Origin: Oncomelania hupensis
Lineage: Eukaryota; Mollusca; Gastropoda; Littorinimorpha; Pomatiopsidae
Length of the DNA: 64,000 nt
Assembly: GCA_036898135.1 (NCBI GenBank)
Contig: CM072511.1
Coordinates: forward strand, 30,324,182 to 30,388,181
Direction: 5' to 3'
Each line of letters opens with the position of its first letter. The first letter of the stretch is position 1. Below the pieces are notes generated by a model that was not told the DNA's origin, ran no database searches, and saw only the letters and a list, made by a program, of their open reading frames with translations. Positions 45,348-55,168 of this stretch are shown here, piece after piece. Both the position numbers and the translations under genes were made by a program.

Positions 45348-46372
45348 TGTCCTATCCTATCCTGTCCCGTAACTCGGAGGTCGTAGGGGCACCACAGATG
45401 ATCGTTTAACCAGCATACTCCATCTTTCTCTGTCCTCAGAAACCCTGATGGCTTCGATCAGTGTCAAACCAGTCCATTCTCGGATGTTGTCCTCCCACCT
45501 CTTTTTCTGTCTCCTTCTTCTTCTACCTCCTTGCACTGTGCCTTGCAGAGTAGTCTTTGCAAGGCCTGATGATCTGGTGACGTGGCCATACCATCGTAGT
45601 TTCCGTTTCTTCACCAATGTGAGCAGGTCATCGTGTTGTCCAATGGCACAGTGCAAGGAGGTAGAAGAAGAGGGAGACCGAAAAAGAGGTGGGAGGACAA
45701 CATCCGAGAATGGACATCAAAATCCAAGGCCAATCCCTCAACACAGGGCATAGCTTCAAATATTTAGGAGGCATTGTATCAGACAATGGGTCCCAACAGG
45801 AAGTCCTCTCCAGGATCGCACAAACAACTGCTGCCCTGACAAGGTTGAAGCCCATTTGGAAAGACAGGACCATTAGTCTACATTCCAAAGTAAGACTGCT
45901 GCGCTCCCTTGTCATCTCCATCTTCCTATATGCTTGCGAAGCATGGACCCTCACAGGAGATCTACAACGAAGAATACAAAGCATGGAGATGAGGTGCTGC
46001 AGAAGACTTCTGGGCATTTCCTATACCCAACACATCACCAACGACGAGGTCCGACAGACCATCACACAAGCCATTGGACAACACGATGACCTGCTCACAG
46101 TGATGAAGAAAAGGAAACTCCAATGGTATGGCCACGTCACAAGATCATCAGGCCTTGCAAAGACTACTCTGCAAGGCACAGTGCAAGGAGGTAGAAGAAG
46201 AGGGAGACCGAAAAAGAGGTGGGAGGACAACATTCGAGAATGGACTGGTTTGACACTGAGCGAAGCCATCAGGGCTGCTGAGGACAGAGAAAGATGGAGT
46301 ATGCTGGTTAAACGATCATCTGTGGTGCCCCTACGACCTCCGGGTTACGGGACAGGATAGGATAGGATAGGA
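45348..46372 (+). mobile_element. R composite J with two outward 3' ends
   Basis: 45348-45645 is a minus-strand 3' fragment with a CCTAT tail. 45646-45716 is plus strand and encodes GTVQGGRRRGRPKKRWEDNI. It joins directly to DIKIQGQSLNTGHSFKYLG and a plus-strand run to the stop and an ATAGG tail at 46372. The plus part is one open frame (45689-46360, 223 codons), the most intact C-terminal region of the family here. No TSD for the whole was found. Confidence 0.85.
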
Positions 46373-46432
46373 ATCTAGTACCTACTTTGTATGTTTACGC
46401 TTGGATAGTTAGTTATTCAGTGTTTATAGGGT

Positions 46433-46965
46433 CCAGCGCTCTGCAAGGAACCGAATCAGGACCACAAAGTAGGACCAAATCTTGGTTGAAAGTAAACTCA
46501 CCCATAATCCATATAACAGATCTGCTGAAACAACTCAAACGGTAACACTGAAGGTACTCCACCAGCCGGCCACTTTACAATAAAGGTATCCTATGCAGCG
46601 GACGCTGAGACTTTACTCTTAATTTTCATCGAACCCCCTTTTACAAATTATATTTATTAATTTATATGATGCCTACATTGGTAAATAATACCATAGAAAC
46701 CCATAGTAACCATTTGAAAGAGAGCGTCCAATATTCCCAAGCTGAATCAATAGACCCTTTACACAAATGAGGAGTTGTGGGAGAGTTTTCAAGAAAAAAA
46801 GGTAGGTGACTGGTCTAGCGAAGAAGATACACGTAGTAGATTGATAGAACAGAGTAAAAATGAGGAAAAACAAAGGAGAAAGACAGCGACAGCGGGAATT
46901 TAAAGCACTAAATTTCCAGAAAGTGGGGATACTATTTATACAGATACCCTCGGCACGTCCACGGG
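46433..46965 (-). repeat. S retroposon copy 7a
   Basis: Minus strand, second-type 3' end with an AACT-like tail, diverged. Its 5' end faces copy 7b about 70 bp away. Confidence 0.82.
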
Positions 46966-47021
46966 GGGATTGCGCGTGGATGGCTTACGTGCCTTTATCT
47001 CGAAATCTAGAACTACGTATT

Positions 47022-47650
47022 TCTCGTGGGAGTGCCGGGGTTTTCTGTATAAATAGTATCCCCACTTTTTGGAAATTTAGTGCTTTAAATTCCAGCTGTC
47101 GCTGTCTTTCTCATTTGTTCTTTCTCATTCCTACTCTGTTCTATCAATCTATATACTATCTTCTTCTTCGCTAGACCAGTCACCTACCTTCTTTTTAATT
47201 GAAAACTCTTCCGGGACAAAACTCATTTGTAAGGGGGGTGTGAGGAAGGGGGAGGGGGGGGGGCCGGTTATATCAACTTGGAAGTGTTGGACGCTTTCTG
47301 CCAAATGGTCGCTGGGGCTTCCTATGATGTTGTTATTTGGTAGTGTGGGCATTTTGTACGTGTGTGTTTTGTTGATGTGTTGTAGTGATGTTTGTATTCT
47401 ATTTTGTTTTTTGTAAACGGGGGTTCGATAAATTGGTGTTTAGCCTCAGCGTCCCCTGCGTGGGATGCCTTTTATTGTAAAGTGACCGGCTGGTAGAGTG
47501 CCTTCAGTGTTGCCGCTGGGGTGGTTTCGGCGGATCTTTTATGCAGATCAGGGGTGAGTCCTCTTTCAGACAAGTTGTGGTCTTGATTTTGTGGTCCTGA
47601 TTCGGCTCTTTGCAGTCCGTTGGACCCTGTAAGCAATGAATAACTAACTA
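47022..47650 (+). repeat. S retroposon copy 7b
   Basis: Plus strand, TATAAATAG near 47050, a G-rich insertion near 47232-47265 and second-type 3' end GGACCCTGTAAGCAATGAAT with AACTAACT tail. Together with 7a it forms a head-to-head pair. Confidence 0.87.
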
Positions 47651-47659
47651 ATTTCAAAA

Positions 47660-48970
47660 TGTACATGTGCACTAAAAAGGTGCTTCTCACTCCGTTGTCT
47701 ATGAGGATTTAAATATCTCAGTCAGGATAACAAAAGGGACCTACTTAGTTTTGTCACTGCACGACAGTATACTGGAATCCTGGCACCTTTGTTTCATCAT
47801 CTGTCGCGTATTAACCATCATTTCCCTGCTGGTCATCTTATCACGTCTCAGCCACCTTGCCAGGCAAGAAACCCCCAAACTAGAACATGTAGATTATAGT
47901 CATGATCTCCGCCCCCCCCCCCCCACACCCTCCACCCCACCCCACCCCCCAAAAAAAGATATAGGGCTGCTTAGTATTATTAGCATGGCGATTCTCAGCG
48001 TCTTTTGAAACTCTGCACGTCTGTTATAAACTTATCTCTTTGCAAGCTCATTTTGTCCTTGAAACACATCGAAACCCGGTGTGTAGGCGCGGATGAGTGG
48101 CTTTTGGCGTGATGCAGCACATGGCGCAGGCTAGACTAGTGCTAGCAAGTGAGTGTCCTAGAGCGCGATCTTTGACTTGATTTTTTTTTCCCTTCTGATT
48201 AATCCTCTGTTACTCGGGCTTAGAATATCTGTACACTCTGCACTATAAGCCAATATCAGCCACACTACTCTGGAGTGGTCAACCTATTTAGATGACCAAG
48301 GGAAGAAGGTCAGACACCAATGGCTTTCCTTCCACTGACCAAAATGACCCAGCACTCCCAAATAACTCCGTGACCGCCGCTCTTTCGGCCGAACTGTCTG
48401 ATCTTCCGATGGCAGTATATTTATGGAATGGCAAATAGCTAGTCAGTTTTTATTGCCCTCCCCTCCCCGCTTCTCTCCTCACCCCCATCCAAATAACAAT
48501 AATAACACCGAAGTTGACGGGACTATGCCATCTCCAGGATATAACAATAAAAAAATAGAGGGGTTGAAGGAATTGCGTGATCATCAGAAAGAAGCATTAA
48601 CCTAGTTATGGAGCTGAGAAAGAAACTCACTTTCGCTGCCAAGAATAATAGTGTGAAAGTTCTCCTGCTACTTCAAGAAGGCGCCCCTGGGTCACATGCG
48701 AGATGCTGAAGCTATCCTTGCTGCCAATTCACTCACTCTCTTTGCTATTCCCCTAAAAAATATTGCTGAGATCCATAGTGTTTTCCAAGAACAGGGCACA
48801 TAGCCTTTCCCGTACAGGGTACATAACCTGTCTTGCTAGATCCCGAAACGTGTGCCGGTGTGCGTCTTCAATGGCTAGGTGGTAGAAAACTCCCTGGCGC
48901 GCGGAAGAGGCTCTTGGTTAGCATCTAGTTATTGCGAGAGCATGAGTGTAACGGGGTGGCCTGGAAAACG
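47660..48970. other. No gene seen
   Basis: Unassigned sequence with C-rich runs near 47911-47950. No conserved exon was recognised. Confidence 0.4.
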
Positions 48971-48981
48971 AATTTTTGTAG

Positions 48982-49251
48982 CAGTGGCGTAGCTAGGGAT
49001 TTGAGGGCCCGGGAGCTTGCCCTGCATTTTGACATTCGACATCATGACATGAGATAATGTACTTAATAAACATGTAAGTCTAAACTTATATAACAACGTA
49101 AATAGCAAGATTACAAGGCGGTGGCGTAATATTTCATATTTACTGTTTTTAAAAAAATGTCGGACCCTCCTTTGGGGGCCCCCCTCACGTGCGGGCCCGG
49201 GGGGACTTTCGAATTTGGACCCCACCTCCCCCTACCCTAGCTACGCCACTG
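48982..49251. mobile_element. hAT MITE with perfect 8-bp TSD
   Basis: CAGTGGCGTAGCTAGGG at the left end is mirrored by CCCTAGCTACGCCACTG at the right end. TTTTGTAG flanks both sides (48974-48981, 49252-49259). 270 bp, no coding capacity. Confidence 0.93.
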
Positions 49252-49415
49252 TTTTGTAGGGTGCGGGTTTCCTATGCCCGAAGGTGGCGGGTACGAATTT
49301 CGCAGGGAACGAACTTTTCTGATTGAGGTACGAGACTTGTTCAGGTCACCGAGGGTTTTCTCCGGGTACTCTGGGGTTTTTCCCTACCTTCAATATTGGC
49401 ATTAAATGCAAACAA

Positions 49416-50193
49416 TGTAAATTTAATTTTTTTTACAATTCTTGTCCGCCTTCTATAGACCTAATTGTGATCTCTTCCATTAGATCGAAACGATACTATG
49501 ACAGGTGAATGTTCCGCATATAATAAAATAGACCTATACCAATGTCTTTCCCCTTATAGGACTTTTGTTGGACCTAAAGGAAGGATAGTATACATGTAGG
49601 TTCGTTCTTGCGCGATTTAGGAATGAACCGTTTGGGTGGCGGATTCTCTTCGCCAAAGATACGGTCCCATCCAACCCTTTCTATCGGTGATACTTGGGTA
49701 CGCTGTCTACCGCTTTACTATCGGGGATCCACTTTCAGCGTGTAATACCCTTGAGGTTTTTCCCCTGTTGCATACTCGACTCACGTGATGAGAAACAACT
49801 AACGGACGAATGTACAATGTAAAAATGGAAGGCGACTGCTGAAGCCTTGAAGCAAGAGGTAGTTGATCGAGGTGGTAAAATAGTTCCAGTGGAGTTGCAG
49901 TTATACTTTACAAGTAACCTTTGAAGACGCGCTACCTACAGTATTTTACCTTTGGCGAAGAGAATCCGCCACCCAAATGGTTCATTCCTAAATCGCGCAA
50001 GAACGAACCTACATGTATACTATCCTTCCTTTAGGTCCAACAAAAGTCCTATAAGGGGAAAGACATTGGTATAGGTCTATTTTATTATATGCGGAACATT
50101 CACCTGTCATAGTATCGTTTCGATCTAATGGAAGAGATCACAATTAGGTTTATAGAAGGCGGACAAGAATTGTAAAAAAAAATTAAATTTACA
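49416..50193. repeat. Long inverted repeat, 243-bp arms, 291-bp loop
   Basis: 49416-49658 and 49950-50193 are reverse complements except for two substitutions and one base in an A-run. The loop (49659-49949) has no recognisable gene. The right arm directly abuts the intact LINE. The outer-left sequence resembles a dispersed repeat seen at 19846-19925. Confidence 0.95.
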
Positions 50194-53162
50194 GACTTCG
50201 CATTCACTCACTCGTCCTTTGAAGTTGTTCACCTCAGTTTGTCCGTCCCACAGCAGAACATTCACTTCATATGTATATATCGCACCTTTCCAAGCAAGAA
50301 GAATAAATTAACTGATGCAATTTTTCACCAAGAATTTCCAGTCCTGCTCGATTATTGCAACACACTGTCAGGAACATACATAGTTTTAGGAGACATTAAC
50401 TTTCACTTTGACCAACCCCAGCAACCTTCCACCGCAAAAATGATTGAACTTTTAGATCAGTTTAGTCTTTCTCAGTCAGTCACAGAACCCACCCACAGCC
50501 GTGGTCACATCATAGATTGGGTTATGCATAGGCCTCAAGATAATGTGGTTAGATCAACTTCAGTCACCCAGGAATTAACATCTGACCATTTCTGTGTCGT
50601 GTGCGAACTAAACGTCGCAGCCCCCCCTCGTCCCCCCATGTTCAGGGAGGCTCGCAGCCTGCGTACCATGGATAGGGATGCTTTCAAGCAAGAGCTTACC
50701 GCTAAAGTGACCCCAGAACTCTGCCCCACTGTGGATCAGCTGAATAGTACACTTCATGCGGTGCTTGATCGGCACGCCCCCGTGGCCCAGAAAAAGGTCA
50801 AGGCAACACGCTCAGCACCCTGGTACGAGTCTATCAAGGACGAGCTCTCCGAGGCGAAGAAACACCGACGCAAAGCAGAGAAAAAGTGGCTTAAATCGGG
50901 TTTAGAAGTCAGCAAGCAGATTTTTACCGCTGCAAAAAAACGGGTCACTAAAATAGTCCAGACTGCCAAAACCCGGTACTTTAGCGACAGAATTAGCAGC
51001 AGCGAAACTTGTAAACAGTTGTTCAACATTTGCAATCAGCTAAGGGGTAAGAGCAATGCAACATCACTCCCATCCACGCATCCACCATGTCAGCTACCAG
51101 ATGTATTTTGTAATTATTTCACACAGAAAGTGGCTGACATAAGGGACGCTCTTGACAGCCAGGAGATCCCACTCATTAACCCATTCTCACCTTCCCTCAC
51201 TACCGCAAAAATGGAAGTTTTTCAACCAGTAACAGAGCAAGAAGTCAAGAAAGTCATCTTAAGCTCAAAACCAACATCTTGCTCTCTTGACCCCATTCCT
51301 ACCCCCATGTTGATAGAGAATCTTGACCCTCTACTCCCGACCATTACCCACATTATCAACGAGAGTCTGTCCTCTGGTGTTGTTCCGTCTGTGCTCAAAA
51401 CGGCTGTCATCAAACCCCTCCTTAAAAAGCCAAGTTTAGACAAAAATAATCTAAAGAACTATAGACCTGTTTCAAACCTCTCCTTCCTGTCCAAAGTCAT
51501 AGAAAAAATTGTTCTCAAACAACTGTTTGCCTACCTATATGATAACGCTTTACTTTGCCCCAACCAGTCCGCCTACCGACCCTTCCACAGCACTGAGACA
51601 GCCCTCCTAAAGGTAACCAACGATCTGTTGCTGGCCTTAGATAATGGTAACGTCTCCGTTCTCACCTTACTAGACCTCTCAGCCGCTTTTGACACAGTCG
51701 ACCACCACATTCTCTTTAACACTATTCAACACTACTTTGGAATCTCCGGCTCGGTCTTGGCTTGGTTCCACTCATATCTTTCCGACAGATCACAAGCAGT
51801 CACTGTCGATGGCTGTTTCTCCAGCACAGCAGACTTGGTGTGCGGCGTGCCTCAGGGTTCCGTTTTAGGGCCGGTGTTATTCACTCTGTACACCAAGCCA
51901 CTGCTTCTCCTGCTTAGAAAGCATGCTGTTGAGAGTCAGTCATTTGCAGACGACACACAACTTTATAAATCCACAGCCCCCTCTCTCATTAATTCCACTG
52001 TTCAGACTTTGGAGAACTGCATCACAGACATTAAGTCATGGATGACACGCAACAAGCTTAAGCTTAATGACGACAAAACCGAAGCCCTCCTCATTCACAA
52101 GCACAACACCTCCTCCTCACTCCCGCCTCTCCCAACATCGCTTACGGTAGGGACAACAAACATTCAGTTCTCATCCTCAGCAAGAAATCTCGGCTACATT
52201 CTCTCCGATGACCTGTCCCTCAACAACCACATCTCCAACATCTGTCGCTCTGCATACACGGCCATACGCCAAATCAGCTCCTTTCGCCACTATCTTACGC
52301 TCACTGCCACCAAAACCCTAGTCTGCGCTCTCGTCCTTTCTCGTCTTGACTATTGCAACTCCCTCCTCGCTGGCTCCCCAAAACACATCATTGACAAGCT
52401 ACAAAAGGTTCAGAACTCAGCAGCTAAACTAGTATTCCGAGCTAAGAAACGCGATCACATCACACCTCTACTACATTCCCTTCACTGGCTTCCTGTGCAA
52501 GCACGCATAGAGTACAAACTCTCTGTTCTCTGTCACAACTTCTTCACAGATTCTTGTCCCTCCTACCTTGCTGATCTACTGTCTGTCTACTCCCCTTCAC
52601 ACACTTTAAGATCTTCTGCCGACACTCGCACACTCAAGGTTCCCGTCACCCGCACTAAGACATACGGCCAACGTGCATTCGCTTACTCCGCACCTAAGCA
52701 GTGGAACTCCCTTCCCTCCCATATCCGCAACATACAATCAACACAAGCATTCAAAAAGGCCCTCAAAACCCACCTCTTCAAACTTCACTATTCAGAATGA
52801 TCTGTATCCCGCTGCCATTCTCTCCTCTTTGTCTCTGTCTGATCCGTAAGTGTATACACGGCTGTACATATTTATACTGTTTTTCCTCCTGGGCCTAACC
52901 GGGCATATAAATAGCTGTGAATATGATTTTGCTATTCTATTTGTCTTTTCTGTCATTTGTGTACATAGTTGTAAATTGTAATTTGTGTACATAAGTGTAA
53001 ATAATTTGTACCCTTACTGTTTTGTCTTTTGGTGTATTGTAGCAAAAGCGATGTTTTATCGAGTGCATGTACTTATATGTAATGACTATGTAAAGCGTGG
53101 TGAGTCTGGTCATAGGCTGGAGTACCCGCTATATAAAAATCCGTTATTATTATTATTATTAT
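50191..53162 (+). mobile_element. CR1/L2-like LINE with intact reading frame
   Basis: A 3-kb element, open from about 50176 to 52800, followed by a ~360-bp 3' region ending CCGCTATATAAAA and (TTA)n, as in CR1/L2-type LINEs. The 5' end is truncated: the endonuclease N-terminal catalytic residues and any ORF1 are absent. Base composition and C-ending codons differ from the AT-rich surroundings. No TSD was found. Confidence 0.9.
50239..52800 (+). CDS. LINE endonuclease/reverse transcriptase, N-terminally truncated
   Basis: An 853-codon frame without a proper start codon (begins at a TTG; the true frame is open further up). The endonuclease part shows GDINFH (51-56) and SDHFCV (~115). After a basic linker, the RT has LKNYRPVSNLSFLSKVIEK, motif A LDLSAAFDTVDH (~477), motif B GVPQGSVLGPVLF (~535), catalytic motif C FADDTQLY (~568) and LNDDKTEALLIH. 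The C-terminal region ends QWNSLPSHIRNIQSTQAFKK and LKTHLFKLHY. It copies its own RNA at nicked DNA. All RT catalytic aspartates are present, so the RT could be functional, but the endonuclease is incomplete. Confidence 0.92.
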   Translation: MSVPQQNIHFICIYRTFPSKKNKLTDAIFHQEFPVLLDYCNTLSGTYIVLGDINFHFDQPQQPSTAKMIELLDQFSLSQSVTEPTHSRGHIIDWVMHRPQDNVVRSTSVTQELTSDHFCVVCELNVAAPPRPPMFREARSLRTMDRDAFKQELTAKVTPELCPTVDQLNSTLHAVLDRHAPVAQKKVKATRSAPWYESIKDELSEAKKHRRKAEKKWLKSGLEVSKQIFTAAKKRVTKIVQTAKTRYFSDRISSSETCKQLFNICNQLRGKSNATSLPSTHPPCQLPDVFCNYFTQKVADIRDALDSQEIPLINPFSPSLTTAKMEVFQPVTEQEVKKVILSSKPTSCSLDPIPTPMLIENLDPLLPTITHIINESLSSGVVPSVLKTAVIKPLLKKPSLDKNNLKNYRPVSNLSFLSKVIEKIVLKQLFAYLYDNALLCPNQSAYRPFHSTETALLKVTNDLLLALDNGNVSVLTLLDLSAAFDTVDHHILFNTIQHYFGISGSVLAWFHSYLSDRSQAVTVDGCFSSTADLVCGVPQGSVLGPVLFTLYTKPLLLLLRKHAVESQSFADDTQLYKSTAPSLINSTVQTLENCITDIKSWMTRNKLKLNDDKTEALLIHKHNTSSSLPPLPTSLTVGTTNIQFSSSARNLGYILSDDLSLNNHISNICRSAYTAIRQISSFRHYLTLTATKTLVCALVLSRLDYCNSLLAGSPKHIIDKLQKVQNSAAKLVFRAKKRDHITPLLHSLHWLPVQARIEYKLSVLCHNFFTDSCPSYLADLLSVYSPSHTLRSSADTRTLKVPVTRTKTYGQRAFAYSAPKQWNSLPSHIRNIQSTQAFKKALKTHLFKLHYSE

Positions 53163-53263
53163 TTTCTTTCGAACGGACCTTTTTCTTAACAACCATAATA
53201 GACGAATTCGCGTACAAGTTGTATAGCCAGTAAATGAATTTCTGACGTACGGATGTTCATGGC

Positions 53264-53340
53264 AACTGTGTGTGTGTGTGGGTGTGTGGGTGTGTGCGTG
53301 GGTGTGTGAGCGTGTGTGTGTGTGTGTGTGTGTGTGTGGC
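53264..53340. repeat. (GT)n microsatellite
   Basis: Interrupted GT repeats. Confidence 0.93.
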
Positions 53341-53644
53341 TGTGTCCAGAGGTGTTCATCACTCACATAGAATCTGAGTCAAGATAATACTTGCTCAATA
53401 TGACCACTCCAGATTCTGGGAACATAAACTCTACTACTCACATGAACCGTTTTATAATTCAGTTTTGCAGTGGGAACAAAATACTTCTCGGATATTATGA
53501 GGTAGACGTTAGCGCTTTATTCCAGCAAAGCAGATAGCATCGGTGGATTTAGGAATATTGAAGTATTGTCCACTAGGGCCTACGTGACAAAGCTGTTACT
53601 GAATCGTAATGCCCAATTTGTATGCACACACACGCACATGCACA

Positions 53645-54342
53645 TCGATCGATCGATTGTTGCTTTAGGTCCAGCGGACTCTTCCGAGCCAAATCAGGAC
53701 CGGACAACCCCTGATCCGCATAAAAGATCTGCCGAAACAACCCTAGTGGGAAAATTGAACGCCCTCCACCGGCCAGTCACTTTACAATAAAGACATCCCA
53801 CGCAGGGGACGGCTGAGGCTTTACCCCAACTACTCGAACCCCCGGTTACAAAAACAAAATAGAATACAAACATCATTATAAATCATCAACAAAACATATA
53901 CATATAAAATGCCTATATTGCTAAATAATAACATCATAGGAAGCCCTAGTGACCACCCGGCAGAAAGCGTCCAACACTCCCAAGCTGATCCAACAGACCT
54001 CATACACAAACAAGGAGCCTTGTCCAGGAAGAGTTTTCAAGAAAAAAGGTAGGTCATTGATCTAGCGATGAAGAAGATAGTATAGCAGAGTGATAGGACA
54101 GAGCAGGAATGGGAAAGAGTAAATGAGGAAGACAGCGACAGTGGGAATTTAAAGCACTAAATTTCCAGAAAGTGGGGATACTATTTATACTGAAACCCCC
54201 GGCACCCCAACGGGGGTACTGTTGCCACAGTGAATTGGTCATGACTACAAAGTCAAGACAGGTTTTCAACTGGGGCTTTCACTTTTCCCTTTAAAGGTTA
54301 GAACAATCTACAGTGGCAAGATTGCTCATGACCCCAAGGGGT
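53645..54342 (-). repeat. S retroposon copy 8, full length, 13-bp TSD
   Basis: ACGCACATGCACA lies at 53632-53644 and 54343-54355. The tail in element sense is (ATCG)n. 698 bp, very similar to copy 3 along its whole length, including the ~125-bp 5' extension with inverted motifs GGTCATGA/TCATGACC and TTGCCAC/GTGGCAA. Confidence 0.95.
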
Positions 54343-54359
54343 ACGCACATGCACACACG

Positions 54360-54665
54360 CACTGGTATTATAGAACCAGTTATTACTGGATCAGCATCTG
54401 CATAGAGTTTCGTCTAGGAACTTATTGCGTGACTACCATTAAAGCTGCGATGTGACGCTCGTCATTACTCTTCAATCAGCTATGAGCTGCTTATCGGAGG
54501 TACAGAAACACAGTCAGCATTTGAGACCGTAGGCGTATGAGCTTGCTTTTAGGACTTGATCATACAGTAGAACCAAAAGGATTTTTATGTGTACTTGTAG
54601 TGATGATTGATCGTACGCCTTCTCCTCCTGTTTCAATATCATTTCTTCTGCCCTAGATCTGCATG
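54360..54665. other. No gene seen
   Basis: Unassigned DNA between S copy 8 and the CTT array. Confidence 0.4.
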
Positions 54666-54671
54666 CGCGGC

Positions 54672-54731
54672 TCTTCTTCTTCTTCTTCTTCTTCTTCTTC
54701 TTCTTCTTCTTCTTCTTCTTCTTCTTCTTCT
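54672..54731. repeat. (CTT)n microsatellite
   Basis: About 20 TTC units. Confidence 0.97.
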
Positions 54732-54829
54732 ACCTGATGTTGAGGGCCCTCGACCAATGCGTCGAACATTCTGGCTCCTATATTTAATGGGTTGTTGGGG
54801 GTTTTGCAGCTATCCTGTAGTCACGTATT

Positions 54830-54877
<48 letters not shown>

Positions 54878-54890
54878 ATTATTATTATTA
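54830..54890. repeat. (GAT)n then (TTA)n
   Basis: About 15 GAT units followed by five ATT units. Confidence 0.97.
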
Positions 54891-55168
54891 ATGCTATTAA
54901 TCTAGACTTAGCTCTAGGCACTTACATGAATGCGGAACAACTTTAACTATAAAACAGAACGAGGAAAACTCATAACTATTAACAATAAGCTTATACATAT
55001 AAATACTAATAGTAGAACGTTACAGACTGGTCAAAGGCTATCATAACTATAAAGGCTCTGATATCAATTCAATAATTTAGTTTAAAGTCTGTTCACGTAC
55101 ATGTGATTCACAGGCGGCGGAAGCTGCTCAGGATTGGGGGGGCACACACACATTTTATTAACTGACAT

